Part shown: positions 1-9,027 of the stretch, one piece after another
Layout: each line of letters starts with the position of its first letter
Numbering within the stretch: the first letter of the stretch is position 1
NCBI RefSeq assembly: GCF_000612625.1
Contig: NZ_CCAS010000030.1
Coordinates: 1 to 51,708 of the forward strand
From: Neobacillus jeddahensis
Lineage (GTDB): Bacteria; Bacillota; Bacilli; Bacillales; Cytobacillaceae
Direction of reading: 5' to 3'
DNA length: 51,708 nucleotides
Notes under the pieces: model-generated
What the model was told of the DNA's origin: nothing
The model's input: only the letters and a program-made list of their open reading frames with translations
Database searches by the model: none
Position numbers and translations under genes: made by a program

Positions 1-13
1 AACAAATCACATC

Positions 14-64
14 GTCGCTCAAATGCGACTTTATAATCATATCAAGTTACTAGCGTAATGTCAA
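14..64 (-). promoter_or_regulatory. strong sigma-A promoter, probably rRNA operon P2, reading off the left edge
   Basis: Read on the minus strand, TTGACA (59-64) and TATGAT (36-41) are separated by exactly 17 bases. An A-rich tract lies upstream of the -35 box (about 65-95) and resembles an UP element. The initial transcript contains a GTCGC/GCGAC hairpin at 14-29. No coding sequence follows before the edge. In B. subtilis, lysS is followed by a ribosomal RNA operon, so an rrn promoter is the natural reading. The rRNA itself lies outside the window, so this is inference from promoter quality and gene order. Confidence 0.7.
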
Positions 65-209
65 TAACTTTTTTTAAATTACTTTTTGTTTCTAAGTTAC
101 TGTGTCAGCAACAGATATTAATATACCACCATTAAAAGCAAGGCGCAATAGCTTTTTACGTTTTTTTTGTTATTCTTATAAAATATATTTATTCAGACTC
201 TTTTGGTAT

Positions 210-262
210 AAAAGTGCAAGGAGCCTGGTGCTGGATAATTCTCGAAGCAAGTTTATACCTTT
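210..262 (+). repeat. dispersed repeat, copy C (truncated)
   Basis: The stretch resembles the right half of copy B at 35121-35270: AAGTGCAAGGAGCC, then TGGTGCTGGATAATTCTCGAAG, then a T-rich tail with TTTATAC. The central hairpin is missing, so the copy looks internally deleted. It lies between the presumed rrn promoter and the lysS terminator. Confidence 0.55.
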
Positions 263-273
263 TCTTTTAAAGA

Positions 274-305
274 AAAAAAGTGTCAGGCAGCCCGACACTT
301 TTTTG
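274..305 (-). terminator. lysS terminator (bidirectional in form)
   Basis: A GTGTC/GACAC-based hairpin (281-298) is flanked by A-rich and T-rich runs on both sides. On the minus strand it lies just after the lysS stop codon and ends in a long T run, as expected of an intrinsic terminator. Confidence 0.8.
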
Positions 306-310
306 AACTA

Positions 311-1858
<1,548 letters not shown>

Positions 1859-1864
1859 TTACAT

Positions 1865-1892
1865 ACTATATTATTTTACACAAACTCGACAA
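1865..1892 (-). promoter_or_regulatory. candidate lysS promoter
   Basis: On the minus strand TTGTCG (1887-1892) and TATAGT (1865-1870) are 16 bases apart, about 70 bases upstream of the lysS start. The match is moderate and rests on sequence alone. Confidence 0.45.
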
Positions 1893-1923
1893 TTCAGACA
1901 TCAAAAATGTTCATACATAGAAT

Positions 1924-1951
1924 AAAAACTGCCAGATTTTCTACTGGCAGC
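1924..1951 (-). terminator. dusB terminator
   Basis: A perfect 7-bp CTGCCAG/CTGGCAG hairpin (1929-1950) is followed on the minus strand by TTTTTATT. It lies between the dusB stop and the candidate lysS promoter. Confidence 0.85.
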
Positions 1952-2018
1952 AACAATCATAAACAAAAATAAATTTAAATATGAGTGAAACAGCAACTTC
2001 AATCATTAAAAGTATCCT

Positions 2019-3020
2019 TTACCCAACGATCAATTGACTTTGCTCTTTTTCCTCTATCTCTCTTACTAAATCATTTAATAATGTTACAAGATGATCTCTT
2101 GTATCACACTCATTGATGGCATTACGCACTTTCCCATTACCAGGTACGCCTTTTAAATACCAAGCAGCATGCTTACGCATTTCACGGACCGCAATGCCTT
2201 CATTTTTTAAAGCAATCAAGCGATCTAAGTGAAGAATACACACGTCAATTTTTTCGCGAGCAGATGGATCTGCCATTAACTTCCCTGTTTCTAGGTATTG
2301 CACAGTTCGATAAATCATCCATGGATTTCCTAATGCCGCTCTTCCAATCATAACTCCATCGACACCCGTTTCCTCTAACATTCTCTTAGCATCCTGTGGT
2401 GTTTGGACATCGCCATTCCCGATAACCGGAATGTTAACAGATTGTTTGACTTCACGGATAATATCCCAATTTGCAGTTCCTTCATACATTTGCACCCGCG
2501 TACGGCCATGAAGTGCTACCGCTTTTCCTCCAGCACGTTCAACAGCTTGGGCATTTCTAACCGCATAAATATGCTCCTCATCCCAACCCATCCGCATTTT
2601 TACTGTAACAGGCTTCTCTACCTCAGCAACAACAGCAGAAACCATTTCATAAATCTTATTTGGATCAAGCAGCCATTTTGCCCCCGCATCGCATTTTGTG
2701 ATTTTTGGAACAGGGCAGCCCATATTGATATCAATAATATCGGCATTCGTATTTTGATCAACAAACTTAGCCGCAGCGACAAGCGTTTCTTTTTCGCCAC
2801 CAAAGATTTGTAAGCTTAGCGGTTTTTCCCGTTCGTCGATATAAAGCATATTCATGGTTTTTTCGTTTTTTAACACAATTCCCTTATCACTTACCATTTC
2901 AGCACAAACTAAACCAGCGCCAAACTCCTTTACCGTTAAGCGGAATGCAGAGTTACAGACACCTGCCATCGGCGCCAAAACAACAGGATTCTTTATTTCA
3001 ACATCACCAATCTTTAACAT
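2019..3020 (-). CDS. dusB: tRNA-dihydrouridine synthase, DusB type
   Basis: This flavoenzyme reduces uridine to dihydrouridine in the tRNA D-loop. The 333-residue TIM-barrel protein shows the family signature LAPMAGVCNSAFR near the N-terminus, the catalytic cysteine in NMGCPVPKI (about C102), and the FMN-phosphate region IPVIGNGD and GVMIGRAALGNPW. The start follows AGGTGG. It corresponds to B. subtilis yacF, which sits at the same place between yazB and lysS. It probably belongs to the end of the folP operon: no terminator separates it from yazB, and one follows it. Confidence 0.95.
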   Translation of the reverse strand: MLKIGDVEIKNPVVLAPMAGVCNSAFRLTVKEFGAGLVCAEMVSDKGIVLKNEKTMNMLYIDEREKPLSLQIFGGEKETLVAAAKFVDQNTNADIIDINMGCPVPKITKCDAGAKWLLDPNKIYEMVSAVVAEVEKPVTVKMRMGWDEEHIYAVRNAQAVERAGGKAVALHGRTRVQMYEGTANWDIIREVKQSVNIPVIGNGDVQTPQDAKRMLEETGVDGVMIGRAALGNPWMIYRTVQYLETGKLMADPSAREKIDVCILHLDRLIALKNEGIAVREMRKHAAWYLKGVPGNGKVRNAINECDTRDHLVTLLNDLVREIEEKEQSQLIVG

Positions 3021-3104
3021 TGATTAACCACCTATACATTTCTAGAATTTTAACTTAAACCTCGGAAAACATGGCCAATCATTCATAGTTAAACAGCTGC
3101 GTTT

Positions 3105-3311
3105 CTATTCTTTCGGCGCTAAATCATCTATACTAACTTTTAAGGAATGAGCGATTCTCTCAAGTAACTCACTTGCTGGCAAGCGATTTCCTCTTTCAAT
3201 CTCTCCTATAATGGATACAGATACACCTAATTCCCGCGAAAAGCTTTCCTGCGTGTAACCTTTTAGCTTCCGATATGCTCGTATCCGTCTTCCCCATTTT
3301 TCCGCTTCCAT
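3105..3311 (-). CDS. yazB: YazB-like helix-turn-helix protein (Xre family)
   Basis: This small protein of 68 residues is almost entirely one Xre/Cro helix-turn-helix. The sequence RAYRKLKGYTQESF begins it, and SVSIIGEIERGNRLP is the recognition-helix region. It probably binds DNA, but its targets are unknown to me. The start follows GAAGGAG. The start overlaps the end of folK by 49 bases in another frame, an arrangement I recall from B. subtilis, so expression is likely coupled to the folate genes. Whether it regulates them cannot be told from sequence. Confidence 0.85.
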   Translation of the reverse strand: MEAEKWGRRIRAYRKLKGYTQESFSRELGVSVSIIGEIERGNRLPASELLERIAHSLKVSIDDLAPKE

Positions 3312-3790
3312 ATTCGGACTCCTTCTTTATCAGGTAATTCATCTATCAATAAGTTAAGGGGTTTATCAACCCCGGGTATCCTATTAGCAGCATTAATTTC
3401 CGTAAGTGGAATCAATACAAACGCTCGTTCTAGCATCCTCGGGTGCGGAACGATTAGCTTCTCTGTTTCAATATTTTCTTGGTTAAAGGTCAGAATGTCA
3501 AGGTCTATCGTTCGAGGCCCCCAGTGAATGATCCTTTTCCTTCCAAGTTCAAGCTCCGTTTTTAAGCACACATCTAACAGCTCCATTGCACTTAACGACG
3601 TCTGAACCTCGATTACCATATTTAAAAATAAATCTTGGTCTTCATAACCAACAGGATCTGTTTCATACACAGATGAACAATTTACCAATTTGATATTTGA
3701 GTAGCTTACTAATTGATTGATGGCACTCATTATATTATCATAACGATTTCCGATGTTCGAACCAAGGGCAATAAATGCTGAATTTTCCAC
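3263..3790 (-). CDS. folK: HPPK, 6-hydroxymethyl-7,8-dihydropterin pyrophosphokinase
   Basis: FolK transfers pyrophosphate from ATP to 6-hydroxymethyl-dihydropterin, the step before dihydropteroate synthase. It is 175 residues long. The N-terminal ALGSNIGNR and the HPPK signature around GPRTIDLDIL (pterin and metal-binding acidic residues) are present. The probable start is GTG after AGGAGAAG. It begins 2 bases after the folB stop, and its 3' end overlaps yazB. Together folP, folB and folK form a tight pterin-branch cassette. Confidence 0.96.
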   Translation of the reverse strand: MENSAFIALGSNIGNRYDNIMSAINQLVSYSNIKLVNCSSVYETDPVGYEDQDLFLNMVIEVQTSLSAMELLDVCLKTELELGRKRIIHWGPRTIDLDILTFNQENIETEKLIVPHPRMLERAFVLIPLTEINAANRIPGVDKPLNLLIDELPDKEGVRIWKRKNGEDGYEHIGS

Positions 3791-3792
3791 TT

Positions 3793-4152
3793 TTATCTTC
3801 TCCTAGTAATTTCTACTGCAACAGACTGGTAATGACCGGGTATCGGCGGGTCTGGTTTAATCACCTTTACAGTGACATCTGATACGAGAGGAAATTCACT
3901 TAGGACGCTAGCGGCAATTTTTTCAGCTACAGCTTCTACTAATTTATACGATTTCCCTTCCACAATATCTTTACACACTTGATAGAGCTCACCATAATTG
4001 ACCGAGTATTCTAGTTCATCTGTTTCGCCAGCTTTTTGTAAATCAACGGATACGGCTAAATCCACGGTAAAACGCTGCCCTAGTCTGTTCTCTTCCTGGA
4101 AGACACCATGGTATCCATAAAACTGCATCTTATTGACATAAATTTTATCCAA
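3793..4152 (-). CDS. folB: dihydroneopterin aldolase
   Basis: FolB cleaves 7,8-dihydroneopterin to 6-hydroxymethyl-dihydropterin and glycolaldehyde. The protein has 119 residues, typical of the family. The N-terminal GYHGVFQEENRLGQ carries the substrate-binding glutamate, and VKVIKPDPPIPG near the C-terminus carries the conserved catalytic lysine. The gene abuts folP without spacer and is followed by folK after 2 bases, so translation is probably coupled along the cassette. Confidence 0.96.
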   Translation of the reverse strand: MDKIYVNKMQFYGYHGVFQEENRLGQRFTVDLAVSVDLQKAGETDELEYSVNYGELYQVCKDIVEGKSYKLVEAVAEKIAASVLSEFPLVSDVTVKVIKPDPPIPGHYQSVAVEITRRR

Positions 4153-4986
4153 TCAGTTCACCTTCCCCATCAAGACATCCATCATTTTGGCCATTCTGCT
4201 CATTTCTTTCACATCATGAACACGGATGATCTGACACCCCTTTTGAATCGCATAACAGATCGTTGCGCCCGTTCCTTCCATGCGTTCACTCACAGGCAGG
4301 TCTAAGGCTTGGCCAATCATTGATTTTCTGGAAGTACCCAATAGAACAGGATAACCGAGCATCACGAATTTTTCTAAGTTCTGCATGGTGATTAAGTTTT
4401 CCTGATAATCCCTCGCAAACCCAATGCCCGGGTCAACAATAATATTTTCATCTCTAACGCCTGCTTGTTTGACAATCGCTATGCTTTCATATAGGTCATT
4501 TAACACATTACGCATGAAAAAATCATAGTCCCTGTTATGGCGGTTGTGCATTAACACGATAGGGACATCATATTGGGCCGCAACGTGGGCCATTTGATCA
4601 TCAGCTTTTGCCCCCCATATATCATTAATGATATGGGCCCCCGCTTCGATGGCTTGCTTCGCTACCTCTGCTTTATAAGTATCAATTGAGACGGGAACAT
4701 GTACACGCTCTGAAATGGCTTGTATGATAGGAAGAACCCGTTCTAGCTCTTCCTCCACCGAAACCGCCGCATGACCCGGGCGTGTGGATTCTCCGCCGAT
4801 ATCAATAATATCCGCACCATTTGCTACCATTTCTTGCGCGTGTTCGACCGCACGTTCTATTTCATTAAATCTGCCGCCATCGGAAAAAGAATCTGGCGTG
4901 GCATTTAAAATCCCCATTACATATGTTTTTTTGGTAAAGTCCAAGGTATATGGGCCGCACTGTATTTTCTCTTGTGTTGTCCTCAT
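4153..4986 (-). CDS. folP: dihydropteroate synthase
   Basis: FolP condenses p-aminobenzoate with 6-hydroxymethyl-dihydropterin pyrophosphate and is the sulfonamide target (B. subtilis sul). It has 277 residues. MGILNATPDSFSDGG and the IDIGGESTRPG loop are both intact, as are the later NDIWGA and GTSRKSM segments. The ATG follows AAAGGAGG. In B. subtilis pabB-pabA-pabC precede this gene, but here cysK and its terminator lie directly upstream, so folP heads the operon from its own promoter. Confidence 0.97.
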   Translation of the reverse strand: MRTTQEKIQCGPYTLDFTKKTYVMGILNATPDSFSDGGRFNEIERAVEHAQEMVANGADIIDIGGESTRPGHAAVSVEEELERVLPIIQAISERVHVPVSIDTYKAEVAKQAIEAGAHIINDIWGAKADDQMAHVAAQYDVPIVLMHNRHNRDYDFFMRNVLNDLYESIAIVKQAGVRDENIIVDPGIGFARDYQENLITMQNLEKFVMLGYPVLLGTSRKSMIGQALDLPVSERMEGTGATICYAIQKGCQIIRVHDVKEMSRMAKMMDVLMGKVN

Positions 4987-5021
4987 TCCATATTCCTCCT
5001 TTAGCTCGATTCACTATCCTT

Positions 5022-5051
5022 ATCATACATGAAAGATTATTTATTTTACAA
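5022..5051 (-). promoter_or_regulatory. candidate folP operon promoter
   Basis: On the minus strand TTGTAA (5046-5051) and TATGAT (5022-5027) are 18 bases apart, 36 bases upstream of the folP start. It lies downstream of the cysK terminator, where a new promoter is required. Confidence 0.5.
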
Positions 5052-5122
5052 AAAGAAACAATCTTTCCCGTGCTGGAAGACTTAATGAATAATTGTTAAC
5101 CTCTCCCTCAGTCTTCCCACAC

Positions 5123-5156
5123 AAAAGAGGCCTCGGCAATCGCCAAAGCCCCTTCT
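5123..5156 (-). terminator. cysK terminator
   Basis: On the minus strand a 12-bp stem with G-U pairs (AGGGGCTTTGGC with GCCGAGGCCTCT, loop GATT) is followed by TTTT. Confidence 0.8.
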
Positions 5157-5204
5157 TATTTATCTATCATTGAACAAAAGTCACTGACCTGTTCTGTTCG
5201 CTAT

Positions 5205-6134
5205 TTATTCTGCCTCATATTGGTATAATGGGGTACTTAAATAACGTTCACCATTATCAGGAATAATTGCAAGAACCTTTTTCCCTTTTCCAAGTTCCTT
5301 TGCTACTTTTAGAGCAGCGGCGATGGCTGCACCTGAAGATATACCGCCTAGAATTCCTTCTTCTCTCGCCGCACGACGGGATGCTTCGAAGGCCTCTTCT
5401 GTACCAATCTGAATCACTTCATCATAAATGTTTGTATCTAATGTATCTGGAACAAATCCAGCACCAAGTCCTTGAAGCTTATGCGGACCAGGGTTGCCGC
5501 CTGAAAGAACTGGTGAATCCTTTGGCTCAATCGCATAAATCTTCACTTCAGGGAACTTTTCACGCAACAGACTACCTGCACCTGAGATCGTTCCGCCTGT
5601 TCCGATACCTGAAACAAAGGCATCAAGTGTATCCATTTGTTCAGCTATTTCCTTACCTGTTGTTCTTCTGTGTACCTCAGGGTTAGCCTCATTTTTAAAT
5701 TGTTGTGGAAGAAAATAGCCATGTTCTTTTACAAGCTCCTCTGCTTTGGCAATAGCACCCTTCATCCCTGCTGGACCTGGTGTTAGCACTAATTCAGCAC
5801 CATATGCACGAAGTAGATTTCTTCTTTCTAAGCTCATTGTTTCTGGCATAACAAAGACAGCATTGTAACCTTTTGCGGCAGCAATCATCGCCAGTCCGAT
5901 GCCTGTATTTCCACTTGTTGGCTCAATAATGGTATCAACGCCTGGTTTGATTAAACCTTTTTCCTCCGCAGCTTCAATCATCGCTAATGCGATACGATCT
6001 TTCACACTGCTGCCAGGGTTAAAATATTCGAGCTTCAAATAAACCTCTGCACTGTTTTCTTCTACTAATCTGTTTAATTTAACAATCGGTGTTTGACCGA
6101 CTAAGTCGGCAACTGAGTTTGCAACACGAGCCAT
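5205..6134 (-). CDS. cysK: cysteine synthase A (O-acetylserine thiol-lyase)
   Basis: CysK makes cysteine from O-acetylserine and sulfide using PLP. The protein has 309 residues. The PLP lysine is about K45 in GSSVKDRIA. The substrate loop [10 protein letters not shown] and the glycine-rich phosphate cradle GTGGTISG are intact. The start follows AGAGGTG. It appears monocistronic, with its own promoter at 6181-6209 and terminator. A CymR-like motif in the leader suggests cysteine-responsive repression, as in B. subtilis. Its sequence and position make CysK more likely than the paralogues CysM or YtkP/MccA. Confidence 0.96.
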   Translation of the reverse strand: MARVANSVADLVGQTPIVKLNRLVEENSAEVYLKLEYFNPGSSVKDRIALAMIEAAEEKGLIKPGVDTIIEPTSGNTGIGLAMIAAAKGYNAVFVMPETMSLERRNLLRAYGAELVLTPGPAGMKGAIAKAEELVKEHGYFLPQQFKNEANPEVHRRTTGKEIAEQMDTLDAFVSGIGTGGTISGAGSLLREKFPEVKIYAIEPKDSPVLSGGNPGPHKLQGLGAGFVPDTLDTNIYDEVIQIGTEEAFEASRRAAREEGILGGISSGAAIAAALKVAKELGKGKKVLAIIPDNGERYLSTPLYQYEAE

Positions 6135-6144
6135 TAGGGCACCT

Positions 6145-6168
6145 CTATTCCGAGTATTTTTATTGGAT
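6145..6168 (-). promoter_or_regulatory. candidate CymR operator in the cysK leader
   Basis: The minus-strand segment contains AATAAAAATACTCGGAAT. I recall the B. subtilis CymR motif as AT-rich followed by nGGAAT, at cysK and other sulfur genes. It lies between the predicted transcription start and the start codon, a plausible repressor site. The match is by memory of the motif only. Confidence 0.4.
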
Positions 6169-6180
6169 TTATATAAATGA

Positions 6181-6209
6181 ATTTAACAGTTTTATACATG
6201 ATTTGTCAA
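6181..6209 (-). promoter_or_regulatory. cysK sigma-A promoter
   Basis: On the minus strand TTGACA (6204-6209) is a perfect -35 box and TTAAAT (6181-6186) a -10 box, with 17 bases between. The predicted start of transcription is near 6174, about 40 bases before the coding start. Confidence 0.75.
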
Positions 6210-6289
6210 TTGATTTAGCTTAAAATATTGTGAATAAATCGAAAACTTTTTTAAAATTGTATATTTGTAATTATTTGCTAAATCCATAA

Positions 6290-6316
6290 AAGAAAACACA
6301 GAATTTCTTCTGTGCT
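6290..6316 (-). terminator. terminator after the PrsA-like foldase gene
   Basis: A 7-bp CACAGAA/TTCTGTG hairpin (6297-6314) is followed on the minus strand by TTTTCTTTT. It begins immediately after the stop codon of the upstream gene. Confidence 0.75.
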
Positions 6317-7236
6317 TAGTTTGTCTCGTCTTTATTTCCGTAAAACCATTCTACCTTTGCTTCTTGCCAAAATGTGGAAGCAGAAACAGGTGCCTTCATT
6401 TGCTCTAGGGCGATTTGTCTGCGAATCTGCGCTTTTACATCCTCAAATGCGTATTTTTTCCCACTTATTTTTCCTTCAAGCTTTACAATTGCATACCCTT
6501 GCTCGACTTTTAGGGGCTTACTGTAAGCACCTTTTTTCAGCTTTTTAGCCGTATCAATATATTGTTTAGGATAACGTTCATCCGCTTCGCTTATATAGCC
6601 AATATCTCCGCCTTCATTAGCAGAAAACTCCTCGATGGAGCGTTCCATCGCTAGTGTCGAGAAACTTGAACCATTAACTAACTCTTTCACGGTCTTTTCT
6701 GCTTCCTTCTTAGTTTTTACAATAATATGCGATAAATGATAAGCAGTAGGAACAGTGAAAAGTTGCTTATGTTGATCATAGTAGCTTTTTAATTCATTCT
6801 TTGAAACAGACACATCCTTTGTTAACAGTTCTTCTAAAAGGAGACTATTGCGAATTTGTGCCTTCCACGTCTTCTCATCTTTATTACTATTTGGGCTAAA
6901 AGAATTATAGGTGGTTTTCAGCATGCTGAATTCACGCTCAACATCCTCGTTAGAAACCTTAATCTTATACTTAGCCGCCATTTCTCCAATAACCTTCTGA
7001 TCAATCATATCCTTTAGGACATCTTTTCCGTATTTAGCCTCTAGTTCATTCAGCCAGTCTTGACGTGAGATCGTCTTTTTCCCTATGGTAGCCACAGATT
7101 CCTCATTGTTTGCTACACCGCCAGCGTCCGTAGTCCGGCCAAGAAAAAAAGCAATCGTTAAGCAATTAAGCATAATGAGGCCGGCAATTACCATCCATAG
7201 CTGCTTTTTCCCCAACTTATTTCTCCTCATGATCAA
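6316..7236 (-). CDS. yacD: PrsA/SurA-like parvulin peptidyl-prolyl isomerase, membrane anchored (YacD)
   Basis: A signal-anchor helix (about residues 13-32, WMVIAGLIMLNCLTIAFFLG) is followed by an extracytoplasmic region. A SurA-N-like helical segment (about 60-150) and a parvulin domain (about 160-260) follow, the latter containing LSHIIVKTK, FSTLAMERS and GGDIGYIS. The family catalyses proline isomerisation and helps exported proteins fold. No lipobox is evident, unlike PrsA itself. Total length is 306 residues. The start is unsure: a TTG at 7236 or the ATG two codons later. It follows hslO closely, as in B. subtilis where the gene is yacD. The client proteins are unknown. Confidence 0.85.
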   Translation of the reverse strand: MIMRRNKLGKKQLWMVIAGLIMLNCLTIAFFLGRTTDAGGVANNEESVATIGKKTISRQDWLNELEAKYGKDVLKDMIDQKVIGEMAAKYKIKVSNEDVEREFSMLKTTYNSFSPNSNKDEKTWKAQIRNSLLLEELLTKDVSVSKNELKSYYDQHKQLFTVPTAYHLSHIIVKTKKEAEKTVKELVNGSSFSTLAMERSIEEFSANEGGDIGYISEADERYPKQYIDTAKKLKKGAYSKPLKVEQGYAIVKLEGKISGKKYAFEDVKAQIRRQIALEQMKAPVSASTFWQEAKVEWFYGNKDETN

Positions 7237-7237
7237 A

Positions 7238-8116
7238 TTATCTTGCTTCCTTTTTGAGTTCTTCTAGCTCTTCCTTCGAAAACATATATTTTTCATTACA
7301 GAAATGGCAATGAGCCTCAGCTTGCCCATCTTCTTCGATCATAGCCGTGATTTCAGCTGCACCTAACCCTGTAATAGCATTGGCAAAGCGCTCTTTAGAA
7401 CAGTTACATTGAAAGCTCACTGGCATTGTTTCTAATACCTTCACCTGCTCCTTGCCAAATAGCTCCGCAAGGATTTCCTCTGGCGTTAACCCTCGTTCAA
7501 TTAATTTGGAAATTGGCTCAATTGTTTTTAACCGTTCTTCAAGTGTTGAGATAACTGAATCTGGAGTGCCAGGCATTAATTGAAAAATAAACCCGCCAGC
7601 AGCCAAGATGGTATCATCTGGATTTACCAAAACTCCCACGCCTACCGAAGATGGAACTTGTTCAGATGTAGCGAAGTAGTAAGTAAAGTCTTCTCCTAAT
7701 TCTCCTGATACAAGTGGAACCTGTCCGGAAAAAAAGTCACGCAAACCAACATCCTTTACTACTGCTAACAAACCTTCTGTCCCGACCGCGCGGCGGACAT
7801 CAAGCTTGCCGTGTTCGTTGGATTCAAAATCCACCTCTGGATTTGTCACATAACCGCGAACTTCCCCTTTGGCATTACTATCCACAACGATTGGGCCAAG
7901 CGGGCCACCACCGTTAATTTTGATCGTAAGCTTATCCTCACCCTTGAGCATCGCGCCCATCATAAGCCCTGCCGTCATCGTGCGGCCTAGTGCAGCTGAG
8001 GCTGTCCTCCATGTTTGATGGCGTCGTTGCGCTTCACTGATTGTTTCTGTCGTTCGAACGGCATATGCACGTATAGTGCCATCGTAGGCAAGTGCCTTTA
8101 CAAGATAATCGTTCAT
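7238..8116 (-). CDS. hslO: Hsp33 redox-regulated chaperone
   Basis: Hsp33 is a cytosolic holdase activated by oxidation, when four zinc-binding cysteines form disulfides. The conserved C-terminal CNC and CHFC pairs (in [10 protein letters not shown] and [10 protein letters not shown]) are both intact. The protein is 292 residues from the chosen ATG, which follows AGGGAG. A TTG two codons upstream is less likely. It is preceded by coaX with a 33-base gap and followed by the foldase gene, forming a probable coaX-hslO-yacD operon. Confidence 0.96.
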   Translation of the reverse strand: MNDYLVKALAYDGTIRAYAVRTTETISEAQRRHQTWRTASAALGRTMTAGLMMGAMLKGEDKLTIKINGGGPLGPIVVDSNAKGEVRGYVTNPEVDFESNEHGKLDVRRAVGTEGLLAVVKDVGLRDFFSGQVPLVSGELGEDFTYYFATSEQVPSSVGVGVLVNPDDTILAAGGFIFQLMPGTPDSVISTLEERLKTIEPISKLIERGLTPEEILAELFGKEQVKVLETMPVSFQCNCSKERFANAITGLGAAEITAMIEEDGQAEAHCHFCNEKYMFSKEELEELKKEAR

Positions 8117-8149
8117 TGTCAAACTCCCTTCTAGCTGTCTCTCTTTAGG

Positions 8150-8917
8150 TTATCCCATGTTTCGTTTATAGATAAGCTGTAAACCCTTCAAAGTTAAAAA
8201 TGGATCAACCACATCAATAATCGTCGATTCCTGGGCAATCAAATTCGCGAGTCCACCGGTGGCAATCACGGTTGGCTTCTTCCCACTCTGCTCCATCATC
8301 CGTTTGACCACACCTTCTACTTGTCCCACATAGCCATAGACAATTCCAGCCTGCATCGCAGCGACCGTATTTTTGCCAATTACCCCTTCTGGACGGGCAA
8401 TTTCAATCCTTGGTAGTTTGGCCGCACGTGAATAAAGGGCCTCCGTAGAGATCCCAATCCCAGGGGCAATGGCGCCGCCTAAATATTGACGATCCTCATT
8501 CACATAGCAATAAGTGGTCGCCGTACCAAAATCAACAATAATGAGCGGACTTCCATACTCATGAATCGCTGCCACGGCATTGACAATCCGGTCTGCACCC
8601 ACTTCTCTTGGATTTTCATATTTTATATTGAGCCCTGTCTTAATCCCTGGTCCAACGATCAGCGGCTTAATGTGAAAATACTTTTGACACATTCTTTCTA
8701 GTGCAAACATGATGGGTGGCACAACTGATGAAATAATAATCCCATCAATATCAGAAAATGTAAGCCCCGAATGATCAAACAATGCTTTTATGTTCATTCC
8801 AAATTCATCTTCTGTGCGATTGCGATTTGTTTCAACTCGCCAATGATGTTTAAGTACATCACCTTGATAGACACCTAAGACAATATTGGTATTTCCCACA
8901 TCAAATACGAAAATCAA
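8150..8917 (-). CDS. coaX: type III pantothenate kinase
   Basis: CoaX phosphorylates pantothenate, the first step of coenzyme A synthesis, and belongs to the ASKHA fold. FDVGNTN at the N-terminus, [12 protein letters not shown] and VDFGTATTY are the family motifs. I chose the TTG at 8917 (after GAGTGAT). A longer reading to 8968 would place the start inside the predicted -10 box and add residues absent from homologues. The resulting protein is 255 residues. It probably leads the coaX-hslO-yacD operon. Confidence 0.95.
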   Translation of the reverse strand: MIFVFDVGNTNIVLGVYQGDVLKHHWRVETNRNRTEDEFGMNIKALFDHSGLTFSDIDGIIISSVVPPIMFALERMCQKYFHIKPLIVGPGIKTGLNIKYENPREVGADRIVNAVAAIHEYGSPLIIVDFGTATTYCYVNEDRQYLGGAIAPGIGISTEALYSRAAKLPRIEIARPEGVIGKNTVAAMQAGIVYGYVGQVEGVVKRMMEQSGKKPTVIATGGLANLIAQESTIIDVVDPFLTLKGLQLIYKRNMG

Positions 8918-8964
8918 ATCTATCACTCGCTTTACCATAATTTCTTTTTCCATACACGCAAACA

Positions 8965-8973
8965 TCATAACAT
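8965..8973 (-). promoter_or_regulatory. candidate extended -10 promoter of coaX
   Basis: On the minus strand TGTTATGAT is an extended -10 element (hexamer at 8965-8970). No good -35 box is seen. It lies about 50 bases upstream of the TTG start, after the ftsH terminator. Confidence 0.45.
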
Positions 8974-8988
8974 AAATTGTTAAAGCAT

Positions 8989-9020
8989 GAAAAAAAGAGC
9001 GCTTCAGCGAAGCACTCTTT
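8989..9020 (-). terminator. ftsH terminator
   Basis: On the minus strand AGAGTGCTTC and GAAGCGCTCT form a 10-bp stem (one wobble pair, loop GCT) followed by seven T residues, just after the ftsH stop. Confidence 0.9.
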
Positions 9021-9027
9021 CTGTAAA

